Below, one piece after another: positions 1 through 7,769 of a DNA stretch of 52,695 nucleotides (the stretch's first letter is position 1; every line of letters begins with the position of its first letter). The notes beneath the pieces were generated by a model that saw only the letters and a list, made by a program, of their open reading frames with translations, did no database searches and was not told the origin of the DNA. A program made the position numbers and the translations under genes. The DNA is taken from positions 1-52,695 of the IMG/VR virus record IMGVR_UViG_3300031730_000008; one strand, 5' to 3'. The stretch is from a virus.

Positions 1-1
1 T

Positions 2-127
2 GCCACAGTTAACGCGAACGTGGGCTCGTTCGGCTCGACAACGCAATGCGTCGCTTTTACGGTTGATGCCAAAGGGCGGCTTACGGCTGCATCGGCCGCG
101 ACATGCGCCCCTGCAATCGGTAGCGTC
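2..127. repeat. Terminal direct repeat, left copy
   Basis: Bases 2-127 are identical to 52570-52695; base 1 (t) differs from 52569 (g). The 126-bp repeat lies inside one open reading frame that stays in phase through the join. It is therefore best read as the overlap of a circular or circularly permuted assembly rather than a biological long terminal repeat. A repeat near 127 bp is also the size left by a k=127 assembler, which is inference. Confidence 0.9.
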
Positions 128-1021
128 ACGGGCTTCGGGACTGGCGTCGCAACGGCATTGACTTTGAATATCGGATCGGCTGGCGCCCCGGTTCTCTTCA
201 ACGGTGCAGGCGGCACGCCTACGTCTTTGGTGCTGACTAATGCGACGAACCTGCCAACTTCGGCGCTCACGGGACTGACGCTAGCCGCTCAGGAACCCGC
301 CCATACAGGTGACGTGACGAACACCGCCGGCAGTCTTGCTCTGAACTTGAGTGCAGCGCGTTCCACGCTGCCGACTATTCAGCAATTCACGACCGGCAGC
401 GGCACGTACACCAAGCCCGCGAATACGCTATGGATTGAAATTTTACTGCAAGGCCCCGGCGGTGGCGGTTCGGGTTCTGGCACGACCACAACAAGCGGTG
501 CCGGCGGTACAGGCACCGGAACGTGCTGGAACACCTCCGGCGCGGCCTGTACGACGCCGGTTTACTCGGCAGGGCCTGGGGTTGGGGGCGTAGGTGGAGG
601 CAGCTTGGCAGGCGGTAGTGGCGGAGGCATTACGGGTTCGGCGAGTTGTACAACGTCAGTATCAGGAGCGGCAGGCACGGCTGCCCCCGTCGCAGCCGCA
701 ACTGGCGGAGCAGGTGCGGCGGGCGCGAGTAGTCCATTGGCGGGCGGTGGCGCGGGAGGCATCCCGGGCGGCGGTGGCGGTACTGGCGCCCCTGCTAACT
801 CAGGTGCGGGCGGTGGAGGTGCGGGTGGCGTCGCAACTGTTGCATCTGGCGGCGGCGGCGGTGCAGGTGCGTATTGTTACGTCATCATTAACACGCCAGC
901 CGCTAGCTACACGTACGCGGTAGGCCCCGGAGGTAGTGCGGGTGCGGCGGGGTCTTCTGGTGCTGCGGGCGGTACCGGCGCAGCCGGTTTAATTCGCGTT
1001 ATTGAGCATTACGGATCATGA
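2..1021 (+). CDS. Glycine-rich tail adhesin, 3' part (gene wraps from 52330)
   Basis: This continues the gene that starts at 52330; joined through the terminal repeat it encodes 419 residues. The part seen here has a Thr/Ala-rich linker, then from about residue 215 (TYTKPANTLW) a beta-like entry segment. About 180 residues dominated by Gly, Ala and Ser follow (runs such as GPGGGGSGSG), ending in a short hydrophobic strand (GLIRVIEHYGS). The layout matches glycine-rich fibre-tip domains and T-even gp38-type adhesins, whose polyglycine helices present receptor-binding loops. A role in host recognition is inferred from that architecture. The stop overlaps the next start as ATGA. Its N-terminal signal peptide (see 52330) is unusual for a virion protein. 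Confidence 0.8.
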   Translation, partial: ATVNANVGSFGSTTQCVAFTVDAKGRLTAASAATCAPAIGSVTGFGTGVATALTLNIGSAGAPVLFNGAGGTPTSLVLTNATNLPTSALTGLTLAAQEPAHTGDVTNTAGSLALNLSAARSTLPTIQQFTTGSGTYTKPANTLWIEILLQGPGGGGSGSGTTTTSGAGGTGTGTCWNTSGAACTTPVYSAGPGVGGVGGGSLAGGSGGGITGSASCTTSVSGAAGTAAPVAAATGGAGAAGASSPLAGGGAGGIPGGGGGTGAPANSGAGGGGAGGVATVASGGGGGAGAYCYVIINTPAASYTYAVGPGGSAGAAGSSGAAGGTGAAGLIRVIEHYGS

Positions 1022-1632
1022 GCTACAGCCCCACTACCGACTTTCTTGCACTACTGCGGCAGACAGCCGCGGGCGTGAATTTTGAACGCATGCCGGGGCT
1101 CGACTTTGTCTTGGCTGCGCTTGCGCGTGCAGGAATGTTCAGCGTTTCGGTGGGGCAGACTGCGCCAATCGTCAACCAATCCTCCACTGCGTGGCTCCGG
1201 GCCGCGTCTCCGTCATGGACTGCGGAAGGTATCTTGTATCTGTGGAATGCCGCTACCGTACAGTACGAAGTTGCCACGCCTGCGCTCTGGACTGCATTGA
1301 TAGCGAGCGGCGGCAGCTATGCATTTCAGTTAGTTAGCGTGGCGGCTGGCGTTGTAAACAGTGGCGTATCGTTGCTTGCGGTCCAGCGTTCCGCTCCGGT
1401 CACAACTTCGTTGATGCTGCCCAATCTTGTTAGTCAGTGGAGTACTGGGCGCCGGCTTCAGGTCGTGGATTTTTCCACAGCCGTAGCCCGGCACGTCATT
1501 ACGCTCACGGTGCCGGACACTGCCACAATCATGCAACGTGCATCGTGGCAGCTCGTTTCTACTACCGATCAGCTCACTGGAGTGACGCTGCAACCCTCCC
1601 CTGAACTTAACGCTTGGATCATTGCACCATGA
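1018..1632 (+). CDS. Tail-fibre adaptor-like protein, paralogue B
   Basis: 204 residues. The first ~100 residues (MSYSPTTDFLALLRQ, RMPGLDFV, ALARAG, LYLWNA) are clearly paralogous to the proteins at 51731 and 50593. The C-terminal half is unrelated to those paralogues and looks beta-rich. No signal peptide is present. It lies between two exported-type adhesin genes and overlaps both by ATGA, so it is probably translated with them. A conserved N-terminal module with swapped C-termini suggests it docks a fibre to the tail while the C-terminus varies. That role is inferred; no named family was recognised. Confidence 0.7.
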   Translation: MSYSPTTDFLALLRQTAAGVNFERMPGLDFVLAALARAGMFSVSVGQTAPIVNQSSTAWLRAASPSWTAEGILYLWNAATVQYEVATPALWTALIASGGSYAFQLVSVAAGVVNSGVSLLAVQRSAPVTTSLMLPNLVSQWSTGRRLQVVDFSTAVARHVITLTVPDTATIMQRASWQLVSTTDQLTGVTLQPSPELNAWIIAP

Positions 1633-3236
1633 AATTCATTGCTTCCGTTATCATCGCTCTTTTGTTTTTGGTTGCGCCTGCCACCGCGCAGTGGCAGGTT
1701 CCCGCACATTCTTTGCCGGTGGGGCTGGGAGGCGGCAACACAGGCTTTAATTCAGTCGGGCCATGTGCTACCGGCGTCCCCTTTGTTGGCCAGGGGGCTA
1801 CCACAGATCCAGCATGCGCGCCTATCGATTTGAATGGTGCCGGGGTTACGGGCACGCTTCCGCCTGCGAGGCTGCAAGCAGTGCCGAACAGCGCTCTGAC
1901 GGCTATGCCTGCCAAAACATTGAAGGGCAACAACACTGCGAGCCCTCTGACACTTGATTTGACAATTGCACAGGTCAAGACTTTGTTGTCGGCGGTTCCA
2001 GCGGTTACCGATCCGCTATACGGTGCGGACCCTACAGGTATCGTTGACAGTACGACGGCATTTCAGAACATCATTAGTGCTGCATGCGGTAACGGTTTTG
2101 GACATTTCCGCGTCCCCGCTGGTCGCTATCTCGTTACTAAAATTAATCAAACCAATTGCAACAACGTAGTGATCGATGGGGACGGAGATCAGTCTACCAT
2201 CGTCATGAACGGTCAGGATTTTAACGGTAATTGGTGGGACCTGTCCGGTTCAAACAATATTTCGTTTTCGCATCTTCGATTTGTCGATGGTGGTTTTCCT
2301 GTACGTATTGGGTTTCTATGGGCATGTACTGGAACTAACTGCAACGCAAGCGGCATCGTTGCAGGGCTTTCCTTTGACCACGTTAACGTGAGCGGTAAAT
2401 TCGTCTTGGCCGGCCTGTACGGATATGGCTACGGTCCTCTGGCGTTTTCTAATGGCGGAACGTTGATGATTGCCAACGCCAACTGGCAAAATACGTATAA
2501 TGGTCCAGTTGCCGCGTCAGAACGGACACGTACTGCCGTACTGATGCTTACGGCGTACAATATAGGATCGATAGTTTCATCGTACGTAACCGTGACAGCG
2601 ACTACGGCCATCGCATCACAAACCCACCTCGTCAACGCTAATATAAACGACATGGCTACGTCGGGATCGACGCTCAGCAACAATGCGGCAATCGTAACCG
2701 ATGGCGTAAACCAGTTCACTATGGTTGGCGGGCAAGTGGCATGTCTATGCATTGCAGATTTCATTGGGTGGACGAGCGACGAAGGTGTAGTATTCATTCA
2801 AACGGCGTTTCAGGAACCACTTGGCGCCGTTGCGTGCACTACCAAGTTTTGGGCTTTGTTTGGCGGTGGTGTCAACGCAGCCATAGCTTTTCACAATGTG
2901 CTATTTTCATGTCCCGGTACTGCACCGAGCGCGATTATCGGACTTGATCAAGGCATCTCTGCAGGCGAGGGCGGGATTTGGTTTTTGACGTTCACTGGTG
3001 ACGATGTCGGATTGAATAGTTTCAATCGGCCATTTATCGGCAAGACGGCGTCGGGCTGCGGCGCCTTTGCTGCGGCAAACAATTGGATACTGCTAAGCAA
3101 TATCAATATGGTGTCCGGTGCCAACAATCTTGATTTGTGCGGAGGGATTGATAGTCGGACCATTATTCAAAACGTCGGCACTGTGACGTTAGTAGGTGGC
3201 GCTACGGACCACGGTGCAGCAAACCCATTCAGGTGA
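1629..3236 (+). CDS. Tailspike with pectate-lyase-like beta-helix and signal peptide
   Basis: 535 residues. Starts at 1629, where ATGA overlaps the preceding stop. Residues 1-23 form a textbook Sec signal peptide (charged start, hydrophobic core, ATAQ cleavage region). A Cys-containing module follows (GVPFVGQGATTDPACA) resembling the adhesin at 52330. From about residue 135 (YGADPTGIVDSTTAFQ) it has the start motif of the pectate-lyase-3/beta-helix superfamily, with VPAGRYLV and a long beta-helix carrying repeated N-rich turns. Such domains in tailspikes cut capsule or O-antigen polysaccharide. Enzymatic activity is inferred from fold resemblance. The export signal conflicts with ordinary cytoplasmic virion assembly. 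Confidence 0.75.
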   Translation: MKFIASVIIALLFLVAPATAQWQVPAHSLPVGLGGGNTGFNSVGPCATGVPFVGQGATTDPACAPIDLNGAGVTGTLPPARLQAVPNSALTAMPAKTLKGNNTASPLTLDLTIAQVKTLLSAVPAVTDPLYGADPTGIVDSTTAFQNIISAACGNGFGHFRVPAGRYLVTKINQTNCNNVVIDGDGDQSTIVMNGQDFNGNWWDLSGSNNISFSHLRFVDGGFPVRIGFLWACTGTNCNASGIVAGLSFDHVNVSGKFVLAGLYGYGYGPLAFSNGGTLMIANANWQNTYNGPVAASERTRTAVLMLTAYNIGSIVSSYVTVTATTAIASQTHLVNANINDMATSGSTLSNNAAIVTDGVNQFTMVGGQVACLCIADFIGWTSDEGVVFIQTAFQEPLGAVACTTKFWALFGGGVNAAIAFHNVLFSCPGTAPSAIIGLDQGISAGEGGIWFLTFTGDDVGLNSFNRPFIGKTASGCGAFAAANNWILLSNINMVSGANNLDLCGGIDSRTIIQNVGTVTLVGGATDHGAANPFR

Positions 3237-3240
3237 CGTC

Positions 3241-3762
3241 ATGAGCTTCTATGACGCAGTGGTTCGCACGTCGGCGGCGTTCAAGTCGGACGCCATATGC
3301 AAGGATCTCGGCTTGCTGGAGCCGGGAACGCGGGCGGCGGTGCTGGCGATCGTGGACGAGGCTAAGACCGCCGGCCACGATCTTCGCGTGCTTGAGACGT
3401 ACCGATCCCAGGTCAGGCAACACGCGTTGTTTCTCCAGCATGCGACCAAACTCAGCACGGTCGGCTGCCACGGCTATGGCGTGGCCGTCGACTTCGGGGT
3501 GTTCATCAACGGCAAGTATGCCGAAGCGAACGGCCCCTATGTCTTCCTGCGCGAGCTGGCGCGCAAGCACGGCATGATCTCCGGCCAGGATTGGGGGCAC
3601 GCCCGCGAAGGCAGCTTCGTCGATAGCGGGCACGTTCAGCGGGTTCCAGTGTGGCGGCAGAGTGCTCTATTCAGCGGAGCATGGTACCCACCGGCTGAGG
3701 GCTACGATCCGTATGTCGACAGCAAGGTGAACGGTCATTTGGATGTCGTAGCGGTCCTGTAG
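3241..3762 (+). CDS. Endolysin, peptidase M15-like (D-Ala/L-Ala-D-Glu peptidase type)
   Basis: 173 residues. Shows the metal-peptidase signature of the VanY/M15 family: LETYRSQVRQ, then the zinc motif CHGYGVAVDFGV (His...Asp) and the second His in QDWGHA. Proteins of this type cleave peptide cross-links of peptidoglycan and serve as phage endolysins. No signal peptide, so release would need a holin; a holin-like gene starts at 4087. AGGTGA lies five bases before the ATG. The 3' end overlaps the convergent small gene 3735-3965 by 28 bases. Confidence 0.85.
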   Translation: MSFYDAVVRTSAAFKSDAICKDLGLLEPGTRAAVLAIVDEAKTAGHDLRVLETYRSQVRQHALFLQHATKLSTVGCHGYGVAVDFGVFINGKYAEANGPYVFLRELARKHGMISGQDWGHAREGSFVDSGHVQRVPVWRQSALFSGAWYPPAEGYDPYVDSKVNGHLDVVAVL

Positions 3763-3965
3763 CGCTGCTCGATCGCATCTAGGTAGTCGGGTGACGGAGC
3801 CGCCAGGAACGCCGGCAACGGGCGCCTGCGCTCCCTGAGCACTTCGTACAGCGTCTCCAGCGTCTCACGCTTGACCAGCACATAGCCCTCCGGGACGGTC
3901 ACCAGGGGCGTCGCGGCGGGCTCTACGGCCTCGAAGGGGTTTGCGCGGGCGAGAACAGGGTGCAT
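3735..3965 (-). CDS. Small hypothetical protein
   Basis: 76 residues, with a central segment VPEGYVLVKRETLETLYEVL that looks like a real folded protein and resembles short phage proteins of unknown role. It is read against the direction of its neighbours and its 3' end overlaps the endolysin tail by 28 bases. A GTCATACA-type promoter at 4045-4073 points toward it. The ribosome-binding site is weak. No function assigned. Confidence 0.6.
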   Translation of the reverse strand: MHPVLARANPFEAVEPAATPLVTVPEGYVLVKRETLETLYEVLRERRRPLPAFLAAPSPDYLDAIEQRYRTATTSK

Positions 3966-4022
3966 CAGACGTCCAATGGTTGGGGGCCGGTCAGAGGGCA
4001 CTCTTCCCGGCCCCGTTGGAGG

Positions 4023-4052
4023 TTGACCACATAGCGCACATTGCTGTATGAC
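4023..4052 (+). promoter_or_regulatory. Candidate sigma-70 promoter for holin-terminase genes
   Basis: TTGACC, 18-base spacer, TATGAC; similar to the element at 5989-6017. It overlaps an opposite-strand candidate promoter (4045-4073), so the TTGAC hexamers form a GGTTGAC...GTCAACC inverted arrangement. Confidence 0.45.
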
Positions 4053-4073
4053 AGAACCCACAAATTGTGTCAA
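4045..4073 (-). promoter_or_regulatory. GTCATACA-family promoter
   Basis: On the minus strand: TTGAC, 16 bases, GTCATACA. Member of the recurrent promoter family of this genome; faces the small gene 3735-3965. Confidence 0.5.
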
Positions 4074-4086
4074 CCAAGGGGCTAAA

Positions 4087-4434
4087 ATGAACCTTACTCC
4101 GCTGCAGATTATCGGCATCATTCTCGCCGTCAATGGTGCTTTGACTGGCGCCACCGCACAGCTCACCGACCTATTCGGCGCAACCGTCGCCAAGGATATT
4201 GTTTCAATTGCCAGTCTCGGAAGCGCCATGCTTGGCGGTATTATCACGTCAATGTCCGGGCAAGCCGCGCAAATCCGCAACGTGGCCGCGATGCCCGGCG
4301 TGTCACGAGTATTGATCGACGCCAGCGCGAACCAAAATGTGGCTCAGGTCGCAGTCGATCCAACCCAGCCTAGAGTTGGCGCAACCACTCCTGATGCTCG
4401 CGTCGCTTTGCAGACCACCGCCAAAGGCGCATGA
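4087..4434 (+). CDS. Holin-like small membrane protein
   Basis: 115 residues with two hydrophobic segments (IIGIILAVNGALTGA near residues 8-25 and VSIASLGSAMLGGIITS near 40-58), followed by a polar Thr/Ala/Val-rich tail. AAGGGG precedes the ATG. Position between endolysin and terminase fits a holin or another lysis-timing membrane protein. The topology supports a membrane protein; the holin role is inferred, and another holin candidate lies at 46954. Confidence 0.6.
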   Translation: MNLTPLQIIGIILAVNGALTGATAQLTDLFGATVAKDIVSIASLGSAMLGGIITSMSGQAAQIRNVAAMPGVSRVLIDASANQNVAQVAVDPTQPRVGATTPDARVALQTTAKGA

Positions 4435-4444
4435 CACTGTGTTG

Positions 4445-5977
4445 ATGCCTTGGGAAGCTTCGCCCGTACGCAATAAAGATGATGCACGGGCGAAGCTTCG
4501 CGACTTCGATTACTACCGTGAGAAGTTCCTCTGCATTCGGCCGCGCGAGGGCGGTGAGCGCGTTCCGTTCATCCTCAACCATGCGCAGCGCGTGCTTCAT
4601 GCAAAGATCGAAGAGGAACGCAAGACCTTCGGCATGGTTCGCGCGCTCATCCCCAAAGCGCGACGGATGGGCGTCAGCACGTACGTAGGCGGTCGGTTCT
4701 TTCATCAGACGGCTACTCAGTTCGGTCGGCGTTCGCAAGTCGTCGCGCACCGCACGGACAGCGCGGCAAACCTGCATCGCGAAGTCAAGGAATTTTGTGC
4801 AGGGCTGCCGCTGCCGCTGCGTCCGTCCGTGGGCGCGACGAACGCTCGCGAGTTGATTTTTGACAAACTGAAATCGCTGTACAAAGTCGCTTCGGCGGAA
4901 GGCGGCGACATCAGCCGATCCGACGACTTCCACGCGCTGCACCTGTCCGAGGCGGCGTTCATGGACAATACGGAAGACCTGTCATCGGGTCTGATACAAA
5001 CCGTACAAGACAACCCGGGTACGGAGATTGTCGAAGAGAGTACCGGCAACGGTCAGTCCGGTATGTTCTACAATCAGTGCGAACAAGCGCATAGTGAGCA
5101 GAACAAGGGGCTCTGGCGATTGCATTTCTTAGCGTGGCCCGTCATGCCGGAGTACCGTACGGCGGTGCCATTTGCGTGGAAGGCGCCGCAAGAATTTGAG
5201 GAATACGCACGGTTTCACGGGCTGGACCGTGAGCAGCTTTATTGGTTCTGGACGAAGAATTACACACTCGCGACCATGAACGGCGGCCAGCCGGAAAAGA
5301 TCCACCGCCTTACGCGGCAGGAGTATCCGGCCATTTATAGCGAATGCTTCATGGCCGATAGCACACTGGATTTCTTCCCGGCGTCGCTGGTGACCGCAGC
5401 CATGACACGCAAGCCCAATCCTTCGGCCGGAGCATTGAAGCTGCTCTGTATCGATCCGGCCGGCGATGGCCAGGACAAGCCGTTCGTTTGCGATCGGCAG
5501 GGCTCCGCGATCGGTGCGCGCGTTTGGGGTGAGCTGACATCGCGGGACGCGAACGTGGCCTCTGACTGGTTGGTAGCCACGTTCAAGCGTTTCGACATGG
5601 ATGCTATCTTGGTCGACGGAACCGGCGGCTATGGGCGTGATCTGATTGCGGGATGCCGACTTCGCATGCGTTACCTGGGGCCGGAAAAGATTGTGGCCGT
5701 GATCTTCAGCCACGGCGCGCTAAATGAAGTTATGTACGGTAACCGTCGCGCGGAACTGCACGACAAACTGCAGCGGTGGCTGCAGGGCGACGTCTCCATG
5801 CCAAACGATAAGCTGGCGCAGGAAGAGGCATCTGCGTACAAGTGGGGGACGGGCGGCTGCCGACGCGACGAGAGGTCGCGACTGTTCATGACGAAGAAAG
5901 AAATCATAAAAGCAGAGATTGGCCGGTCACCGGATCGATGGGACGCTTGCGCTATCTCAATGGCGATCGACGGTTAA
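4445..5977 (+). CDS. terL: Terminase large subunit
   Basis: 510 residues. The ATPase-nuclease motor that packages DNA through the portal. Visible motifs: Walker-A-like PKARRMGVSTYVGG (about residue 75), Walker-B region HALHLSEAAFM (about 165), and RNase-H-like nuclease residues in CIDPAGDGQ (about 336), ILVDGTGGYG and SPDRWDACAIS near the C-terminus. The chosen start has no clear Shine-Dalgarno and begins MPWEASPV, an N-terminal motif shared with unrelated proteins of this phage. No small subunit could be identified next to it. Confidence 0.93.
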   Translation: MPWEASPVRNKDDARAKLRDFDYYREKFLCIRPREGGERVPFILNHAQRVLHAKIEEERKTFGMVRALIPKARRMGVSTYVGGRFFHQTATQFGRRSQVVAHRTDSAANLHREVKEFCAGLPLPLRPSVGATNARELIFDKLKSLYKVASAEGGDISRSDDFHALHLSEAAFMDNTEDLSSGLIQTVQDNPGTEIVEESTGNGQSGMFYNQCEQAHSEQNKGLWRLHFLAWPVMPEYRTAVPFAWKAPQEFEEYARFHGLDREQLYWFWTKNYTLATMNGGQPEKIHRLTRQEYPAIYSECFMADSTLDFFPASLVTAAMTRKPNPSAGALKLLCIDPAGDGQDKPFVCDRQGSAIGARVWGELTSRDANVASDWLVATFKRFDMDAILVDGTGGYGRDLIAGCRLRMRYLGPEKIVAVIFSHGALNEVMYGNRRAELHDKLQRWLQGDVSMPNDKLAQEEASAYKWGTGGCRRDERSRLFMTKKEIIKAEIGRSPDRWDACAISMAIDG

Positions 5978-5988
5978 ACGTACGCGTG

Positions 5989-6017
5989 TTGACATGCGCC
6001 CATGCTTACAGTATGAC
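5989..6017 (+). promoter_or_regulatory. Sigma-70-like promoter of the H1-like gene
   Basis: TTGACA, 17-base spacer, TATGAC, about 40 bases before the ATG at 6058, with GAGGAG as ribosome-binding site. Confidence 0.55.
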
Positions 6018-6057
6018 GGCCGGGATATCAACCCTGCCCGTACTGAGGAGCACAAAT

Positions 6058-6369
6058 ATGGACGACGCGACTAGCGATTTCACAGAAGCTTCCGGCTTGG
6101 TCGAAAGCTTGCAGCCCAAACCGAAACGGGTCCGCAAGCCGGCAGCCAAGAAAAAGGCTGTGAAGAAAGCGGCCAAGCCCAAAGCGAAACCGAAGGCCAA
6201 GAAAAAGGCTGTGAAGAAAGCGGCCAAAAAGACTTCCGCCGGCACGCGCTCGCAGCGCTTAGATTTCCGCTTGACGAAAGCCGAGAAGGCGAAGCTGACC
6301 GCCAAGGCCAAGGCGACGCGGCGCACGATCACCAGCGTCGTGCTGGAGCTTATCGAGAAGATGCGGTAA
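6058..6369 (+). CDS. Histone-H1-like Lys/Ala-rich protein fused to a ribbon-helix-helix-like domain
   Basis: 103 residues. Residues ~20-62 are a highly basic KKAVKKAA / PKAKPKAK repeat of the kind found in bacterial H1-like and AlgR3-like proteins, which bind DNA non-specifically. Residues ~63-103 (LDFRLTKAEKAKLTAKAK, TITSVVLELIEKM) resemble a ribbon-helix-helix DNA-binding fold. The gene has its own promoter and a terminator. Likely roles are genome condensation, packaging or transcriptional control; the exact role is unknown. A 32-bp direct repeat encodes part of the tail. Confidence 0.75.
   Translation: MDDATSDFTEASGLVESLQPKPKRVRKPAAKKKAVKKAAKPKAKPKAKKKAVKKAAKKTSAGTRSQRLDFRLTKAEKAKLTAKAKATRRTITSVVLELIEKMR
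6145..6227 (+). repeat. Direct 32-bp repeat inside the H1-like gene
   Basis: Bases 6145-6176 and 6196-6227 are identical (start GCCAAGAAAAAGGC), encoding AKKKAVKKAA twice. The identity at third positions suggests recent internal duplication. Confidence 0.85.
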
Positions 6370-6383
6370 AGCCGTCCATGAAA

Positions 6384-6411
6384 AAGGCCCCGGATTTAAA
6401 TCCGGGGCCTT
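6384..6411. terminator. Bidirectional terminator
   Basis: Perfect 28-base palindrome (AAGGCCCCGGATTT and its complement) between the convergent genes ending at 6369 and 6444. On the minus strand the stem is followed by five T residues, so it should stop the minus-strand outer-membrane gene efficiently. Confidence 0.85.
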
Positions 6412-6443
6412 CGTCGTAGCTCGCTGGATAGAGCCCTGACCTG

Positions 6444-7142
6444 TTAGTATTTGAAGCTTACACCAACCACGCCACGGTTGCCAAGTGACGCGCACGCGAC
6501 TTGACCGTTGCCGGGACAGAAAGTCTGCGATCGCGGTTCGAAGCCGGCCCAGGTGTCGACCACGACGTTATTCGATAGCCGGGTCAGCATGCCGACGCCG
6601 AAGCCCGCCGAAATCGCCCAGATATTCTTGCTGCCATTGGCTGTGAACTGCGGCGTCATGTCGTGTTCCTCCAGACCGGCCCAGAGATAGGGCGTCGCCG
6701 TGCCGTTGGCGGTCACGCCCGCCGGCAGCAATGGCAGCGAGGGGACGGCCAGGGACGTGCCGAATGGATTGAACACGCCGTTGAGCGGGGAGCCGGCACC
6801 GAAGCGCTGACGGAGCACCATAGGGCCGCTGAGTGCGATGCCGTTGGCCTGCCCATTGATGTTGTCGAAGCCAATGGAGCCCTCTGCAAACCAGAAGGCA
6901 TCCTGAGCGAACGGGCAGGTGTAGCCCACGATCGCGTCCAGCTCGCCCTGTACGATCTGCGTTCCGACCGCGGCCCCGTTGACAGCGCCCGCGCTGCCGG
7001 CGGTCCCCGCGCCGTAGTAGAAGCCGCAGCCGGTCGGGTAGCCGGCGAGCAGCGGTCGGGCTTTGGTGATGAGGTCGGCCGCGTGCGCGTGCCCGAAAAG
7101 CACGGCTGTAGCGACGGCCGCCAAGATCGACAGTTTTCGCAT
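6444..7142 (-). CDS. Exported outer-membrane beta-barrel-like protein
   Basis: 232 residues. Start at 7142 (GGAGA seven bases upstream). Residues 1-21 are a strong signal peptide ending AHA, followed by mature ADLITKARP. The body alternates polar and hydrophobic residues with aromatic girdle positions (GCGFYYGAG, WAISAGFGVGM, NNVVVDTWAGFEP). The last residue is an aromatic Tyr (VVGVSFKY), the usual C-terminal signal for BAM-dependent barrels. Resembles small Omp25/porin-like proteins of Gram-negative bacteria. In a phage it would be a moron-type gene altering the host surface, for example receptor masking; that is inferred. Confidence 0.75.
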   Translation of the reverse strand: MRKLSILAAVATAVLFGHAHAADLITKARPLLAGYPTGCGFYYGAGTAGSAGAVNGAAVGTQIVQGELDAIVGYTCPFAQDAFWFAEGSIGFDNINGQANGIALSGPMVLRQRFGAGSPLNGVFNPFGTSLAVPSLPLLPAGVTANGTATPYLWAGLEEHDMTPQFTANGSKNIWAISAGFGVGMLTRLSNNVVVDTWAGFEPRSQTFCPGNGQVACASLGNRGVVGVSFKY

Positions 7143-7217
7143 AATCAATTCTCCGTGATTGGTTGTCTGACCAGTCTAACCCGACGAGCGCCGCCAATGG
7201 TTGCGCAAAGGCAACAG

Positions 7218-7769
7218 CTACCCGCGAATTTTCCAGGCGCGGCCCTCGAACACGCCTTTCGAGGCGTCCTTCCCGGTCCTGACGTTCTCGGTGTACTTGC
7301 CCTCCAACCCGTCGACCTTGTTTGCCGGGTCCATGCCGGCGTACAGACTGCGGAGCTGTTTGCGGACTTGCGTCCGAACGTGGTCGCCGACAGCCTTCGG
7401 ACGCGCCATGAGGATCGGACGAAATGCCTTGCCTTCCTTCGTCGTACCGGCGACGAGATCGGTAAACAGGCTGGCCAGCTCTGGATCAGTGACTTCCTTG
7501 AATCCTTTGTTGTGAGCATCCGCGATCTCTTGCGGAATGCTGTTGATGATCCGAAATTCGTGATTGGGGTAGCGCTCGCGGTTCGGGATGAATAGTTTCA
7601 GCGGCCTATCAAGCATCAGGGCCGCAATGATTGCGTCAACATCCTGGGGCTCACTGAAAGGCGACAGCGCGGCCATGGCGTCGCCGGCCCCGGGCGCCGC
7701 GGGGATCTCGCCGGGCGGGTTCGGAATGAGGTTCGGGGTAAGGCCCTGAAAGGGATTGTTGACGGTCAT
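7218..7769 (-). CDS. Hypothetical protein of the portal-scaffold operon
   Basis: 183 residues; Pro-rich first ~45 residues, then a mixed helical domain (LKLFIPNRERYPNHEFRI, IPQEIADAHNKGFKEVTDPE). Last gene of the coupled operon that starts with the portal; its ATGA overlaps the scaffold-like gene. Position suggests a virion or morphogenesis protein. No family recognised. Confidence 0.75.
   Translation of the reverse strand: MTVNNPFQGLTPNLIPNPPGEIPAAPGAGDAMAALSPFSEPQDVDAIIAALMLDRPLKLFIPNRERYPNHEFRIINSIPQEIADAHNKGFKEVTDPELASLFTDLVAGTTKEGKAFRPILMARPKAVGDHVRTQVRKQLRSLYAGMDPANKVDGLEGKYTENVRTGKDASKGVFEGRAWKIRG

Noticed and set aside
5129-5713. 194-residue antisense frame within terminase
   Set aside because: Shadow of the terminase codons; no start signal or protein-like pattern.
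6527-6546. T-arm-like GCGGTTCGAAGCCG that could complete the tRNA half at 6411
   Set aside because: Lies about 100 bases away inside the barrel coding sequence; stem has only three proper pairs and there is no acceptor stem.
6663-7595. 310-residue plus-strand frame across the barrel gene and the next gene
   Set aside because: Crosses two coupled minus-strand genes, no initiation site, low-complexity composition.
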